Shown: positions 1-10,325 of the stretch, piece by piece
Numbering within the stretch: position 1 is the first letter of the stretch
How the letters are laid out: each line of letters begins with the position of its first letter
Source of the DNA: Calvatia gigantea
Taxonomy: Eukaryota > Basidiomycota > Agaricomycetes > Agaricales > Lycoperdaceae
DNA: 35,406 nucleotides
Assembly (NCBI GenBank): GCA_025093985.1
Contig: JACAAK010000035.1
Location: forward strand, 1-35,406
Direction of reading: 5' to 3'
Program-made: the position numbers and the translations under genes
The notes under the pieces: generated by a model
What the model saw: the letters and a program-made list of their open reading frames with translations, nothing else
Database searches by the model: none
What the model was told of the DNA's origin: nothing

Positions 1-725
1 TGGTGTGCGCGGGGGGCTCCTGTGGGGTCATTGGTCTTCCGGCCTACTGGGTGGGGAAGTTGTAAGGCAACAGGGGTGGGGTCCCTGGGGGGTGCTTCTG
101 GCCTCGGCTAGTGGTGCTCCTTTCCTGGGCCTGGTTGGGGGCTTTGTGGGGGGCAAAGGTGTGAACAACGGGGGTGGGGTCCCCGGGTGGCGGTGCAGGT
201 TCATCCTACTCAGCTGCTTTCTTGGGTGCCGTCCAGGCAATGCTTCGAGTTGCTACCCTGCTTGCTGAGCTGCTCTGGATCGGGACTGGGCTGATACCCT
301 TTCATCTGGGAAGTTGGGGGTAAGGCGGCTCCAAGTGGGGGCTCCTTGCACTGGCTCTCCTGATTACACTTGTCCCCTTGAGGGCACTCGGCCGCCACTG
401 CTGCTGGGTCTGCCTCTTGAGGGATGATCAGGGCACCATCGCAGAGCGACGGTGCATCACTGGGTGTACACCACAAGACCTGGGCAACTGGGTCTTCTTC
501 AGTGTAATGGGCATTTCAGGGAACTGGGGGGTTTAGCAAGTAGGAGGTGGTCTGGTCTGGTCTGGGTTAGCGCTTGGGTTGGGTTGGATTGCTTCTGAAC
601 AGTAGATTACTCTTAATTCATCAGACTTTGTAGTTGGGGCTTTGTACTTAGCTACACGTGGACTGCAATTGGGCACCGCGTTATAAATTGGTGCAAGCCA
701 TGATTTAAAAAAAAAAAAAAAAAAA
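1..725 (+). mobile_element. LINE copy A, 3'UTR and poly(A) tail
   Basis: This is the 3' untranslated end of a LINE whose ORF2 lies left of the window. It aligns throughout with the 3'UTR of copy G (18654-19392) and starts only a few bases after where the ORF2 stop would be. It is G-rich on the sense strand. It carries the family hairpin (arms 433-442 and 446-455, loop AGA) and ends in the family terminus before 19 A residues (707-725). The next base but one begins another LINE, so A and B are joined head to tail. Confidence 0.9.
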
Positions 726-831
726 TCACCTTCCTTTTCCAGCAACCACCACCATCAACAGGGCGGTTACTGTAGTCTAGTCGCATCAAATACACCACAA
801 CCCCAACGCTTGGCTAGGGCACGTCCCTAGT

Positions 832-1222
832 TGTCAGGAGTGCTCCAGACAGTGTTAGATGGACTCTCCTGAGTCAGGGCTCCAAGGTTTGGTAGGACAC
901 TTGTGGAGTTGTCCAAGGAGATATGGACTTATACATAGAGATGTGGACTTAGAGCCACAATGGATGCTTTTGTGATCATGTGACTTGGTCACATGATGGT
1001 TGGACTTAGTTAGAACACCTGTGGACGCTTTCTGGCTCTTTAGCCTCTTACAACAGTCCACAGGTAAGTAGGACAATTTTCTGTTTTGTACTTAGCCTCT
1101 TACAACAGTCCACAGGACTGGTGTTCAATAAAACACATTTTTCTCGAGATTCTCCCTATCAAGTCACATTGTTTCTTTGGTGTTAGGACTGCCAGACATT
1201 CCCCTACGCGCTCCCTTCAACA
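832..1222 (+). mobile_element. Solo LTR, copia2 family
   Basis: The LTR is 391 bp, starts TGTCAGG and ends TTCAACA. It has the same length and nearly the same sequence as the two LTRs of copia2. It contains the paired motif (1040-1064 and 1092-1116), here followed by GTAAGT after the first copy, and a poly(A) signal AATAAA about 14 bp after the second copy. There is no internal region, so it is a product of LTR-LTR recombination. It splits the 5'UTR of LINE B. Confidence 0.93.
1040..1116 (+). repeat. Paired 25-nt motif inside solo LTR
   Basis: Two identical 25-nt copies, 1040-1064 and 1092-1116, lie 52 bp apart. Both contain CTCTTACAACAGTCCACAG. The first runs into GTAAGT (from 1064), the second into GACTGG. 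CCTGTGGAC at 1018-1026 is complementary to GTCCACAGG in either copy. Confidence 0.9.
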
Positions 1223-1246
1223 CTAGTTGCTGATTTACTCACTGGT

Positions 1247-3352
1247 ATGAGCCGCAGGCCACCCAGCTCATTAAATGACCCGTGGGCTGACAACCCGGTT
1301 CCCCCGCAATTGTCCCCTGACCCGATTGCTTGTATTCCGGGTGTGGGCTCCCAGCAGCCACAGCCCTGCTACCAAACCCGCGCCTCGACCCAGGCCTCCT
1401 CTGGGGAGGGCACGCACCAACGATATGCTGCCGTCCCGATCACAGTACGGCCACCATCAACAGCCTCCTCAAGTGGAACCACCTGACCTCGGTCCCATGC
1501 TCCCTCTCATGCAACCTCCCCCTCTCCTGTGCCAATGGAGATGGCGGACCCTTTCGATGATGACAAGGATGAGGTGGTGGCCCCTGGGGCCGCTGCCTCT
1601 GTGATCGTCACCGATCCCCCTGGAAGCTCCACTGGCAGAGATATGTCAGTGGAGTCATTCAGTGATTTGGAGTATACTCCATCCATAGCGGTGTTGGCAG
1701 GTGACGAAGAACACCTCACTGTGGACGTCCAAGGCACAGCCAAATCCCTGCACAACCTGGCCTCCTGGTTCAGGTCCGTGCATACTATGCCGCTTAATGT
1801 GGAATCTACCACAGTGGTACTGGGTGCCGCCTTGGCGTTTGTCCAGTCCCTGGCTAATAATGGCTGATTGGATCGCTCTCCAACTAGTCAATCCAATCTG
1901 AGTTGGCTTGGGGGTCACGCTGTGGCCAACATTGCCTCTTGCTATGCTCAACCCCTGCCAGCCAGGAGAGCTACTCCTCCGCCCTGGCTGTCTGGCTCGG
2001 GCAATGTTGACGCCGACATGGGAGGCTCCACCCCTAGATCAGGTAGATCGAAGCCAGTTAGAGCTCCCATGCCACCACCTCCGATTCAGCCTGTCCGCCC
2101 TGCTTGTCGTGAGCGGGACCTTGTCGAGTTGATTCAAAAGAATGCAGAGGCGAAACGCCTTGCCCTGTAGCAATAGTGGAGGAGCACCCAAGTCCAACCC
2201 GGACCAGTGCACCCTCTTAACATCACCAAGAAGAAGAAGGCGATGCCGTCCTCATACACGTAGACACTCTCTTCCTCTGGCAAGGGCAAGTCCGCCCAGA
2301 TCCCTGTGGTTACGGCTGTGCGAGTTGCGCAGTCCTTCCCAGAGCTTGAGCCCAAACGAGTCGTTGCGATGGCTCGCGAAGCAGAACCCTCAGCGCAAGG
2401 CAAGTCCAAGTATCCTGATAATGTCACAGCTGGTCCCAACCGTCGACAACTTCTCATGACAGCGGTGGCCATTCCGGAAGGCTCCCCTTGCCCTCAAACC
2501 AACCACTTCATTGAAGTCATCAACAGAGGTCTTGTCCAGGCTCGTGTCCGGTGTTGGATTGAGTCTGTCCAATCGAGCACGGCCAACTCGTGGTCCCTGC
2601 TCACCAACTTTGCTCCCACTCTGAAGGATGTCACTATCATTGATGAGTGGGCCCACAAGGCGGTCGCTGAGGGCATTAAGCTCCAGCTCCACATTCCCGA
2701 CTCCATGTCCTATATCAGGATCATGGACATCCCATTTATCGACGAGCTGGGCCACAAGGCCATGACCATCGAATGCCTCCTGGGTCACCTCTCAAAGTCC
2801 CCCTATTGTGAGGACTTTGCTATGCTGTCCCATACCCCGTGCATTTCACACAATTCCACCAGCTCTGACATGTGCACAGCTTGGCTTGACCTAGCCGACT
2901 CCAAGACCGGCACTCAGATGAAGCACCTCATAGGGCGTACTGTCCAGATTGGAATGTACTCCTGCCATGTGCAGCAGGCTTCCGCCCATACTGGGGTTCC
3001 CTGGTGTCAGCATTGCTGGTACTGGGGCCACCCCACTGCCATCTGTTGATCCTGGTCAAACAGGTGCCCAATCTGTGCTGGGCCTCACACCTCTGAGAAC
3101 CACCGCGCTGTCGCCAGCTGTTGTCATCCCAAGGATCTCAACAAGGCTACCCCTGAGGGACAACCGTGTCCCCACAAATTCAAATGTCTCAACTGCGGTG
3201 GTGAGCACCATGCCAACTCCCATTTGTGCCAACTTTGGTGCCACCAGTATGAGGCCGAGTGGATCAAAGAGCACTACAAAAAGGTGAGTGAACGTCGTCT
3301 CTCAAGGATAGCATCACGATCCGCTGATAACACTTCAGCATCTGCGCAATGA
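1247..3352 (+). pseudogene. LINE B ORF1 (zinc-knuckle RNA-binding protein), broken
   Basis: In LINEs of this type ORF1 encodes the RNA-binding protein that packages the element RNA. This copy is 702 codons including the final stop, exactly the length of ORF1 in copy G, so there is no net indel. In-frame stops are at codons 80 (TGA), 207 (TGA), 308, 310 and 339 (TAG) and 601 (TGA). The C-terminus keeps a C-x2-C-x4-H-x4-C knuckle (QHCWYWGH region) just before codon 601, then two more Cys/His clusters. The start at 1247 was chosen because the same ATG (15442) opens the frame in copy G. The final TGA overlaps the ORF2 ATG (ATGA, 3349-3352). The middle of the protein resembles nothing I can name. 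Confidence 0.8.
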
Positions 3353-4226
3353 ACCCCAAGCCTGACGAGTTGAGGCGTTTTGTGAAGGGTAAAATATATA
3401 TACTGTCATTTAACATAGTGAAGAATTACACGTTATTGGACACATTGCTAGAGTCTGAAAAAGACAACTTTGACATCATTTTCATCCAGGAACCACCCTG
3501 GCGAGCGATAAGATCCGCCCCCTCGACACTTGATGCCGAGGGTGAGTCTGTCATCGGAGCACCTAAGCACCCTGAGTGGTTATATATGGTGAGGCCAGCC
3601 TCCTCTGTGGAGGAACGAGATCGACTGCATGTTATGGCATATGTCCACACATGGGTCAAGAGACTGAGGCCCTCGCTGAGGTGAGACCTCATTGATCACT
3701 GGAATGTGATGGTTGTCACCATCTTCAATCACAGCTGCGAACGCCATCTCATGAATGTTTATTCTGATGATGAGCACACTGCGATCAGGCTTCTCTATGA
3801 GAAGCGCGATTCTTTACCCCAGATGCATTACATGGGAGGTGATTTTAATTGCCACTCACGTGAGTGGGACAATAGTGTTCCACATCACCACCGACCCGCC
3901 CAGCAGCTCTTGGAAGCTGCCGATGACCTTGGCCTCAGGATCTGGTTGCCAGATTCCAGGGCTTCTATGCACATACCTCGAGATCCGACCAAACGCCAAT
4001 CGGTGATTGATCTGATCTTTATCTCCAATCTCAGGTAGCGCATCACGTGTCCCAAGATCAGATTAGATCTGACAGGCCCATCAGGCCATCATCCACTGTC
4101 TGTCGTGATCCCTATCTGCCCTGAAGACATCACGAATGTCAGAAGGGCATTCCCCAAGAACTCGGCAGCAACTGCAGAATTACAGTTCCTGGATGAGATC
4201 AGAGAAGGGGTGTATGGTCTTCAGGA

Positions 4227-4228
<2 letters not shown>
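3349..4228 (+). pseudogene. LINE B ORF2, endonuclease part
   Basis: This is the N-terminal APE-type endonuclease of ORF2, which would nick target DNA to prime reverse transcription. It aligns with residues 1-293 of the intact ORF2 of copy E. Conserved catalytic features visible are SFN, QEPPW, GGDFNCH and SGHH (SDHH in copy E). Stops interrupt it at 3682-3684 (TGA) and 4036-4038 (TAG), both explained by transitions from Arg and Trp codons. It ends where LINE C is inserted and resumes in the same frame at 7220. Confidence 0.85.
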
Positions 4229-4261
<33 letters not shown>

Positions 4262-4267
<6 letters not shown>

Positions 4268-4979
4268 TGGCTTGCGCCAATTTATAACGCAGTGCCCGAT
4301 CGCAGTCCGCGTGTAGCTAAGTACAAAGCCCCAACTACAAAGTCCAATGAGTTGAGAGTAGTCTACTGTTCAGAAGGAGCCCAACCCAACCCAAGCCAGG
4401 CATAATGCCCACCCAGACCAAACCAGACCCCCCTTACTTGCCAAACCCCCCGGTCGCCTGAAATGCCCATCACACTGAAGAAGACCCAGTTGCCCAGGTC
4501 TTGTGGTGTACACCCAGTGATGCACCGCCACTCTGCGGCAGTGCCCTGATCATCCCACAAGCGGCGGGCCCGGCGGCAGTGGTGGCCGAGCGCCCAAGAG
4601 GGGACAGGTGTAATCAGGAGAGCCAGCGCAAGGAGCCCCCGCTTGGAGCCACCTTACCCCCAACTTCCCAAGTGAAAGGGTATTAGCCCAGCCCTGATCC
4701 AGGGCAACACAGTAGGCAGGGTAGCAACTCGAAGCGCCGCCTAGACAGTGCCCAAGAAAGCAGCCTAGCAGGACGAACCCGCACCGCCACCCGGGGACCC
4801 CACCCCCGTTATTTTACGCCTCCGCCCCCTGCGAAGCCCCCAACCAGGCCCAGGAAAGGAGCACCACTAGCCGAGGCCAGAAGCACCCCCCAGGGACCCC
4901 ACCCCTGTTGCCTTGCGACTTCTTCACCTAGTAGGCCAGGAGACCAACAACACCGCAGGGACCCCCCATGCGTGCCAGC
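4262..4979 (-). other. LINE C 3'UTR
   Basis: This is a non-coding 718-nt 3'UTR, C-rich on the plus strand and therefore G-rich in the RNA. The family hairpin is present with arms 4522-4529 and 4537-4544, changed in sequence from other copies but still largely paired. No gene is seen in it. Confidence 0.85.
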
Positions 4980-7205
4980 TCAACCAATCCCAGTATCATC
5001 TGGTCTGAACGCAAACACCCCGGGGTTCGCGTTCAGGAAATCAATCAGCTCACAAATGGTCTGAGGAGGTCTGTCAAGCTCCCTCTTGTGGTTGGGACAC
5101 CTGACGAATATGTGGTAGCGCCCCTCGAGAGCGGCGCCACATGAACAGCCAATGCTTTCATCAGGAAAGAATCGTATGCGGTACGACCCAATCGGAGCAT
5201 GACCTGTGATGGCATGCACGGCCCTCGCACAAAGCGAGTTAGAGCCGCTAACATGAGGGAGCCAGGGCCCACTAGAAAGGTAGGTCGGCTTCCCCAGAAC
5301 AGATGGGTCCGCCCCAGAGGCGAGATCCATATTACTACGCCCCTTATAAGAAGGGGTAGAGTACAGCTGGCGCCATGACTCCAGAACATCATCGACCGCC
5401 TCTTTGCGCAGGCGGGCAATAGAAGTGAATGGCCTCAGGCCATAAGCGACCTGAGGGAACGAGGTGACATGCCGGTGAACAGCATGGTGGAACTCCCACT
5501 TCTCGGAAGAAGGGACAGCGAGGAATTCAATGCCCCTCCGGGGATCCCCAGAGAGCCATTGTTTAAGTGCCACACACACCCCTTGGGACAGCATCTGCCC
5601 AGAATGTGTAGACGGATCAACTGCAAGCTTCGCTGACACAATAGAATCAGTGAATACACGTATGAGCCTGACGTCATCCTACTTAAGAGCAAAATGAACG
5701 CCAAGCGCAATGGCCATGAGCTCAGCATCAGGTGCTGTAACTCGGCCTGCCATGCAAGTGATCTCCCGGAGACACTCCCGTTGGCGATAGACATGGGCAG
5801 ATGAAACTGCCTGGAACTTGCCATGGAGCGGCAGACTTGCGTCCGTCGCCATATGAACAATCCCAAGGTCCTCTCTGCACTCCCTAAGGCACGCGTTGAG
5901 AGCATACATATGCTCGGGGTTGGTGTTACCCTCTGCATTGAGTTTCACCTCCATGAACGACACCTGGTCAGGGTGGCAGTCCATCAGGCAGTATCTGGGC
6001 CGATTAATTGAAGCCATAGGCTCAAACTCCTCAACAAGGTTTACCAGGTTGGCATCAGCCTGGATTAAGGAGCCCTTAGTCTTCTTGCGAATCGCAGGAG
6101 ACATAAGACCGATAGAGCGAGTGTGCAGCTTAGCAGACCCAGAATATTCAGGGCTCATAAGGGCCCTGAGGGGATGGTTAGGTGACAGGGTCTTAATCCT
6201 GTAGTCTGACCTGACAGCAAGCTTTTGTATGTGGAGCTGGATGGGTATGAGACCCGCGAATGACTCCGCAGCCCCAGTAGGGGCAGTCCAGAAGGCACCT
6301 GTAATCCACAGGGCCGCCCGTCTTTGCATGACGTTCAGACTCTTAAGGGCCGCCTTACAGCGAGAGCCCTTGAAGAACCAGAGTTTAAAGCCATATGTCG
6401 CAATGGGAACAACACACGACCGATAGAGGAGGCGCTTCTGCATAGGCCGCAAGCCCCTTGTAGAATTACCAAGCATCTTCATGGCTTTCACCATAGAAAG
6501 TGCTTTAGTAGAGTAATAACGAACGTGCTCCTTAAAAGTAAGGGCACAGTCGAAGTAGAAGCCCAAATACCTCCAATAAGGCTTGGGCCGGAGCGGCGTA
6601 TCACCAGTAAACGGGGCAAAGCCCAGGTCTATTGGTGGATTGTCATCTCCGTGCTTACGGGAGAAGTGAAAGACCTCGGACTTGTCGTGTTCAAGTACCA
6701 AGGCGAAGCGCTCAAAGAGCCTGAATATAATACCATACGCCTCCTTAAGAGCCGCAAGGTTAGATCCCCAGTCTTTCAACTGGGCAATGATGGTGCCATC
6801 ATCAACATATGACAGAAGAGTCGTCCCCAGACATGATGCCTCCCTGTCGAAAAGCCACATTAGCGGAGCTATGTATAAGGCCGACAGGACGGGAGAGAGG
6901 GCAGATCCCTGCCCCACCCCCACATCCGATGGAAATGGCTCGGACTTGAAAGAGTCCCAGCAATACTGGGTCTTCTGTCCTACCAAATAGTGCGCAAAGA
7001 ACTTGACCAGCTCAGGGGCGAATCCTTGCTTGCATAGTATTGCCACCAGCATATTATGGTGCAATGACGGAAAGAACTGCACTATGTCAAAAGCCACAAT
7101 GCTAGTCCTGAGGCCCTTAGCCCACCCCGCTCTTACGATGTGGGTCAGCATTAGGCCAGCATCTTCAGTGAATCGTTGGATCACACCTCCAAGCTGATTA
7201 GGGTG
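4980..7205 (-). pseudogene. LINE C ORF2 fragment (RT, RNase H, CCHC)
   Basis: It covers ORF2 residues about 560-1300: the core of reverse transcriptase, with AFDIVQFFPSL, GQGSALSP and YVDD at the active site, then RNase H (TDAS, DAELMAI, FTDS), then the C-terminal C-x-C-x8-H-x4-C motif (CSCGAALEGRYHIFVRC). It has no indel relative to copy E. A single nonsense codon, TAG at 5679-5681 where copy E has Gln1068, splits it into two open stretches in the same frame. It has no start because the element is 5'-truncated, so it could not produce ORF2. Confidence 0.9.
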
Positions 7206-7451
7206 TGGTCTTCAGGATCATCCCCTTAATTCAGCATGGGATATTAATGTCCTGGCATTTGCTATTGGGTCAGTGTTCTCTGCAGTGTGGCACCGCCACA
7301 CTGTGGAGGTGCACATATCTGCAAAATCTCAGCTATGGTGGGATGAGGATTGCAATGTCACCCTGTGGGCCCACAGGGAGTCTTCGGACCCTGAGGACTG
7401 GAAGGCTTTTCGACACATTGTAGTGTCTAAGAAGTGCAAATTCTTTGACGA
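7206..7451 (+). pseudogene. LINE B ORF2, linker between endonuclease and RT
   Basis: This continues ORF2 of LINE B after LINE C and matches residues about 290-370 of copy E (HISAKSQ..WWDEDC..SKKCKFFD). The frame is kept once one target-site duplication is removed. It ends at the Ty3-like solo LTR. Confidence 0.85.
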
Positions 7452-8068
7452 TGTTAAGCGCAGGTCACGCAGGTGAGACGACCGGAGTCTAGACACCCAG
7501 AATGATGTGTGGATGCGGACAAAGATGGACGAAGCGGGCGAACTCGGGAGGACCGTGGCTTCAACGTATGTGTTGCGCCCTCCTGCCGACGGGTGGTCCT
7601 AACTTCAGAATAAGGGATGAGGGCAGAGTCAGAGGCGGAGACAGAGACAGAGACAGAGGTAAGATAGAAGTAGCGTGTCGCTAAGTAGATTTCAGACTGA
7701 GGATTACAGGCGAAGTAGCTACAGTTTATATACGCGAGGAAGTGTGGTTCTACAAAAGGAAACTACTATGACTTCAGGTGCAGGCCAGGTATGGCCGCTA
7801 GATAAAAACACCGGGAATGCAACTAGCTAAAAGGAATAAGGTGAAACAGGAACGATATGAACGGTAAAAGGGATTGCAAGGGAAACAGGAGTAGGTATGA
7901 CAACCGGAGAAATGTACAAGGAGGATAATCAGAAATTAACGTCAGACATAATAGTAAGAATGGAGAGCGGGGGAGATGGGGGAAAGCGAATGGTAAATAA
8001 AATATAAAGTATAGTCCGGGTAAGAGCGGGTGAAGCTGGTGAGCGCGTGTACGGGTTGTGACAGACAA
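7447..8068. repeat. 5-bp target-site duplication of Ty3-like LTR (GACGA / GACAA)
   Basis: GACGA (7447-7451) and GACAA (8064-8068) flank the 612-bp insert and differ by one G-to-A change. Removing the insert and one copy restores the LINE ORF2 frame. Confidence 0.8.
7452..8063 (-). mobile_element. Solo LTR, probable Ty3/gypsy type
   Basis: This 612-bp insert interrupts LINE B. On the minus strand it begins TGTCACAACCCG and ends TTAACA. The TG..CA ends, the 5-bp duplication and the TGTCAC start are typical of Ty3-like LTRs. It shares no visible sequence with the copia LTRs here. On the plus strand it has a short GAGACA-type repeat near 7637-7659. It has no coding capacity. The superfamily is inferred from the ends only, and orientation is uncertain. 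Confidence 0.7.
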
Positions 8069-9185
8069 GAAGATCAAGGAAATTGCTGAGACCAACAAGT
8101 GCCCTTGGGACCTTATGGAATGGGTCAAAGCGTGCAAGTTGCCTGCATGCGAGGCTATCTCCTACCAAGGGAAGCCTTGTCACACTATGGACTCCCTTTG
8201 GGGGGCCCTTCACGGTACCTACAACTTCGCCTCTGGGCGCGAGTGTAATACCCCCATTATTGATCCGCTCCCTGCACTTCCGCAGTGGGAGTGGGTTGAC
8301 TTCTCAGACAAGGAGCTGGTGGATGCACTGTCTGCCTACTCCAAGGTCTCTGCTCCAGGCCCCAACCACGTTACGTGGAGGATGCTCAAACAGATCGTGC
8401 TTGGGAATGCCCTGCCAATCTTCATATGTCTAGCTAGTGCCTGTATTCGTCTAGGCTGCTGGCCAGAGTATTTCAAAGAATCTATGTCAGTTATTATCCC
8501 TAAGCCGGGTAAACCTGCATACTCTATACCCAAGGCCTTTAGGCCTATAGTTCTTCTCAACATGCTGGGTAAGCTGTTTGAGAAAATGATCACGACTAGG
8601 CTCCAGTTTGACTCTGTTAAATTTGGGGTCTTTCACTCTAATCAGCTCGGAGGTGTGATCCAACGATCCACTGAAGATGCTGGCCTAATGCTGACCCACA
8701 TTATAAGAGCGGGTTGGGCTAAGGGCCTCAGGACTAGCATTGTGGCATTTGACATAGCGCAGTTCTTCCCCTCATTGCACCATGATATGCTAGTGGCAAT
8801 ACTCCGCAAGCAAGGATTTGCCCCTGAGTTGGTCGAGTTCTTTGCGCACTACTTGATAGGACAGAAGACCTAGTATTGCTGGGATTCTTTCAAGTCTGAG
8901 CTATTTCCATCTGACATGGGGGTAGGGCAGGGCTCTGCCCTCTCCCCCATCCTATCAGCCTTGTATATAGCTCCGCTAATGTGGCTGTTCAACAGGGAGG
9001 CGTCACGTCTAGGGATGACCCTTCTGTCATATGTCGATGATGGTACTATCATTGCCCAGTCTAAGGACTGGAACTCTAACCTTGTGACTCTTAAGGAGGC
9101 ATATGGTATTATATTCAGGCTCTTTGAGCGTTTCGCCTTGGTACTTGAATATGACAAGTCTGAGGTTTTTCACTTCTCCCGCAAG
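8064..9185 (+). pseudogene. LINE B ORF2, reverse transcriptase part
   Basis: It matches ORF2 residues about 370-743. Visible RT landmarks are SVIIPKPGKP, AFRPIVLLN, VAFDIAQFFPSL, GQGSALSP and the YVDD active site. A TAG stop stands at 8872-8874 where copy E has Gln. There is no frameshift. The frame runs into the poly(T) of LINE D at HFSRK, so the thumb region, the connection and the start of RNase H are missing here. Confidence 0.88.
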
Positions 9186-9592
9186 TTTTTTTTTTTTTTT
9201 TTTTTTAATTCATGGCTTGCGCCAATTTATAACACGGTGCCTGATCACAGTCCGCGTGTAGCTAAGTACAAGGCCCCAACTACAAAGTTCGATGAGTTAA
9301 GAGTAATCTACTTTCAGAAGCAGTCCAACCCAACCCAAGCGCTAACCCAGACCAGACCAGACCACCCCCTACTTGCCAAATCCCCCGGTTCCCCGAAATG
9401 CCCATCACACTGATGAAGGCCCAGTTGCCCAGGCCTTGTAGTGTACACCCAGTGACACACTGCCGCGTTGCGGTGGTGCCCTGATCATCCCACAGGCGGT
9501 GGGCCCAGCGGTGGCGGCAGCTGAGCGCCCGAGAGGGGACAGGTGTAGTCAGGAGAGCTAGCGCAAGGAGCCCCCGCTTGGAGCCACCTTAC
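9186..9592 (-). mobile_element. LINE fragment D, 3' end only
   Basis: A run of 22 T (9186-9207) is followed by the last 385 nt or so of the family 3'UTR on the minus strand. It includes a diverged family hairpin (9457-9479). It stops at 9592, where a second poly(T) begins LINE E. D is thus a LINE inserted in LINE B and itself hit by E. Its right-hand remainder is not found. Confidence 0.85.
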
Positions 9593-9615
9593 TTTTTTTT
9601 TTTTTTTTTTTTTTT

Positions 9616-10325
9616 ATATCATGGCTTGCGCCAATTTATAACGCGGTGCCCGATCGCAGTCCGCGTGTAGCTAAGTACAAAGCCCCAACTACAAAGTCCG
9701 ATGAGTTAAGAGTAATCTACTGTTCAGAAGCAGCCCAACCCAACCCAAGCGCTAACCCAGACCAGACCAAACCACCCCCTACTTGCCAAATCCCCCGGTC
9801 GCCCGAAATGCCCATCACACTGAAGAAGACCCAGTTGCCCAGGTCCTGTGGTGTACACCCAGTGACGCATCGCCGCAAAGCGGCGGTGCCCTGACCATCC
9901 CTCAAGAGGCGGACCCAGCAGCAACGGCGGCCGGGTGCCCTCAGGGGGACAGGTGTAGTCAGGAGAGCCAGCGCAAGGAGCCCCCGCTTGGAGCCGCCTT
10001 ACCCCCAACTTCCCAAGTGAAAGGGTATCAGCCCAGTCCTGACCCAGAGCAACACAGTAAGCAGGGTAGCAACTCGAAGCGCCGCCTAGATGGTGCCCAA
10101 GAAAGCAGCTGAGCAGGACGAACCCGCACCGCCACCCGGGGACCCAACCCCCGTTATTTAACGCCTTCGCCCCCCGCGAGAGCCCCGAATCAGGCCCAGG
10201 AAAGGAGCACCACTAGCCAAGGCCAGAAGCACCCCCCAGGGACCCCACCCCTGTTACCTTACAACTTCTCCCCCCAGTTGGCCAGAAGACCAGCGACCCC
10301 GCAGGAGCCCCCCACGCGCGCCAGC
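9616..10325 (-). other. LINE E 3'UTR
   Basis: This is a 710-nt untranslated region without a gene. In the RNA it is G-rich. It holds a near-perfect 10-bp hairpin (arms 9867-9876 and 9880-9889, loop of three). The sequence next to the tail is shared by all copies and is presumably what the reverse transcriptase recognises. Confidence 0.85.

Larger units (their letters stand above)
827..1227. repeat. 5-bp target-site duplication of solo LTR (CTAGT)
   Basis: CTAGT at 827-831 and again at 1223-1227 flanks the 391-bp solo LTR exactly. Removing the LTR and one CTAGT restores the LINE 5'UTR as seen uninterrupted in copy G. This is the 5-bp duplication expected of a copia integrase. Confidence 0.92.
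4229..7205 (-). mobile_element. LINE copy C, 5'-truncated, minus strand
   Basis: Read on the minus strand this is a LINE truncated at ORF2 residue about 560, followed by the rest of ORF2, the 3'UTR and a poly(A) tail seen here as 33 T (4229-4261). It is flanked by perfect 14-bp target-site duplications, so both ends are certain. It lies inside the endonuclease region of LINE B. Confidence 0.95.
4215..7219. repeat. 14-bp target-site duplication of LINE C
   Basis: TGGTCTTCAGGATC occurs at 4215-4228, immediately before the poly(T), and at 7206-7219, immediately after the truncated 5' end of LINE C. It shows target-primed insertion. Deleting one copy plus C restores the ORF2 frame of LINE B. Confidence 0.95.
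727..9185 (+). mobile_element. LINE copy B, Tad1-like non-LTR retrotransposon, old and interrupted
   Basis: This is a plus-strand LINE with its true 5' end: its first bases match the first bases of copy G. It is split by a solo copia LTR (832-1222), by LINE C (4229-7205) and by a solo Ty3-like LTR (7452-8063), and is cut at 9185 by LINE D. LINE-derived pieces are 727-831, 1223-4228, 7206-7451 and 8064-9185. Joined conceptually they keep one frame for ORF1 and one for ORF2, each broken by several nonsense codons. Its missing 3' part is probably copy F (14477-15317). It is the oldest layer in the left half because other elements sit inside it. Confidence 0.85.

Noticed and set aside
1..725. Telomeric location suggested by head-to-tail LINEs
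   Set aside because: No TTAGGG-type repeat array is present anywhere in the window.
832..1222. A short gene with a Cys-rich 73-residue product repeated three times
   Set aside because: The open frame at 855-1076, 30154-30375 and 35027-35248 is on the minus strand of the copia2-type LTR and merely follows LTR copies.
4229..4261. Poly-phenylalanine reading frames at the T tracts
   Set aside because: Frames crossing the T tracts are antisense reads of LINE poly(A) tails, with no biological coding meaning. Apparent fusions of copia1 or LINE B with Phe runs are insertion artefacts.
7637..7659. GAGACA tandem repeat as a CRISPR or satellite
   Set aside because: There are only about three units of a simple purine repeat within a solo LTR.
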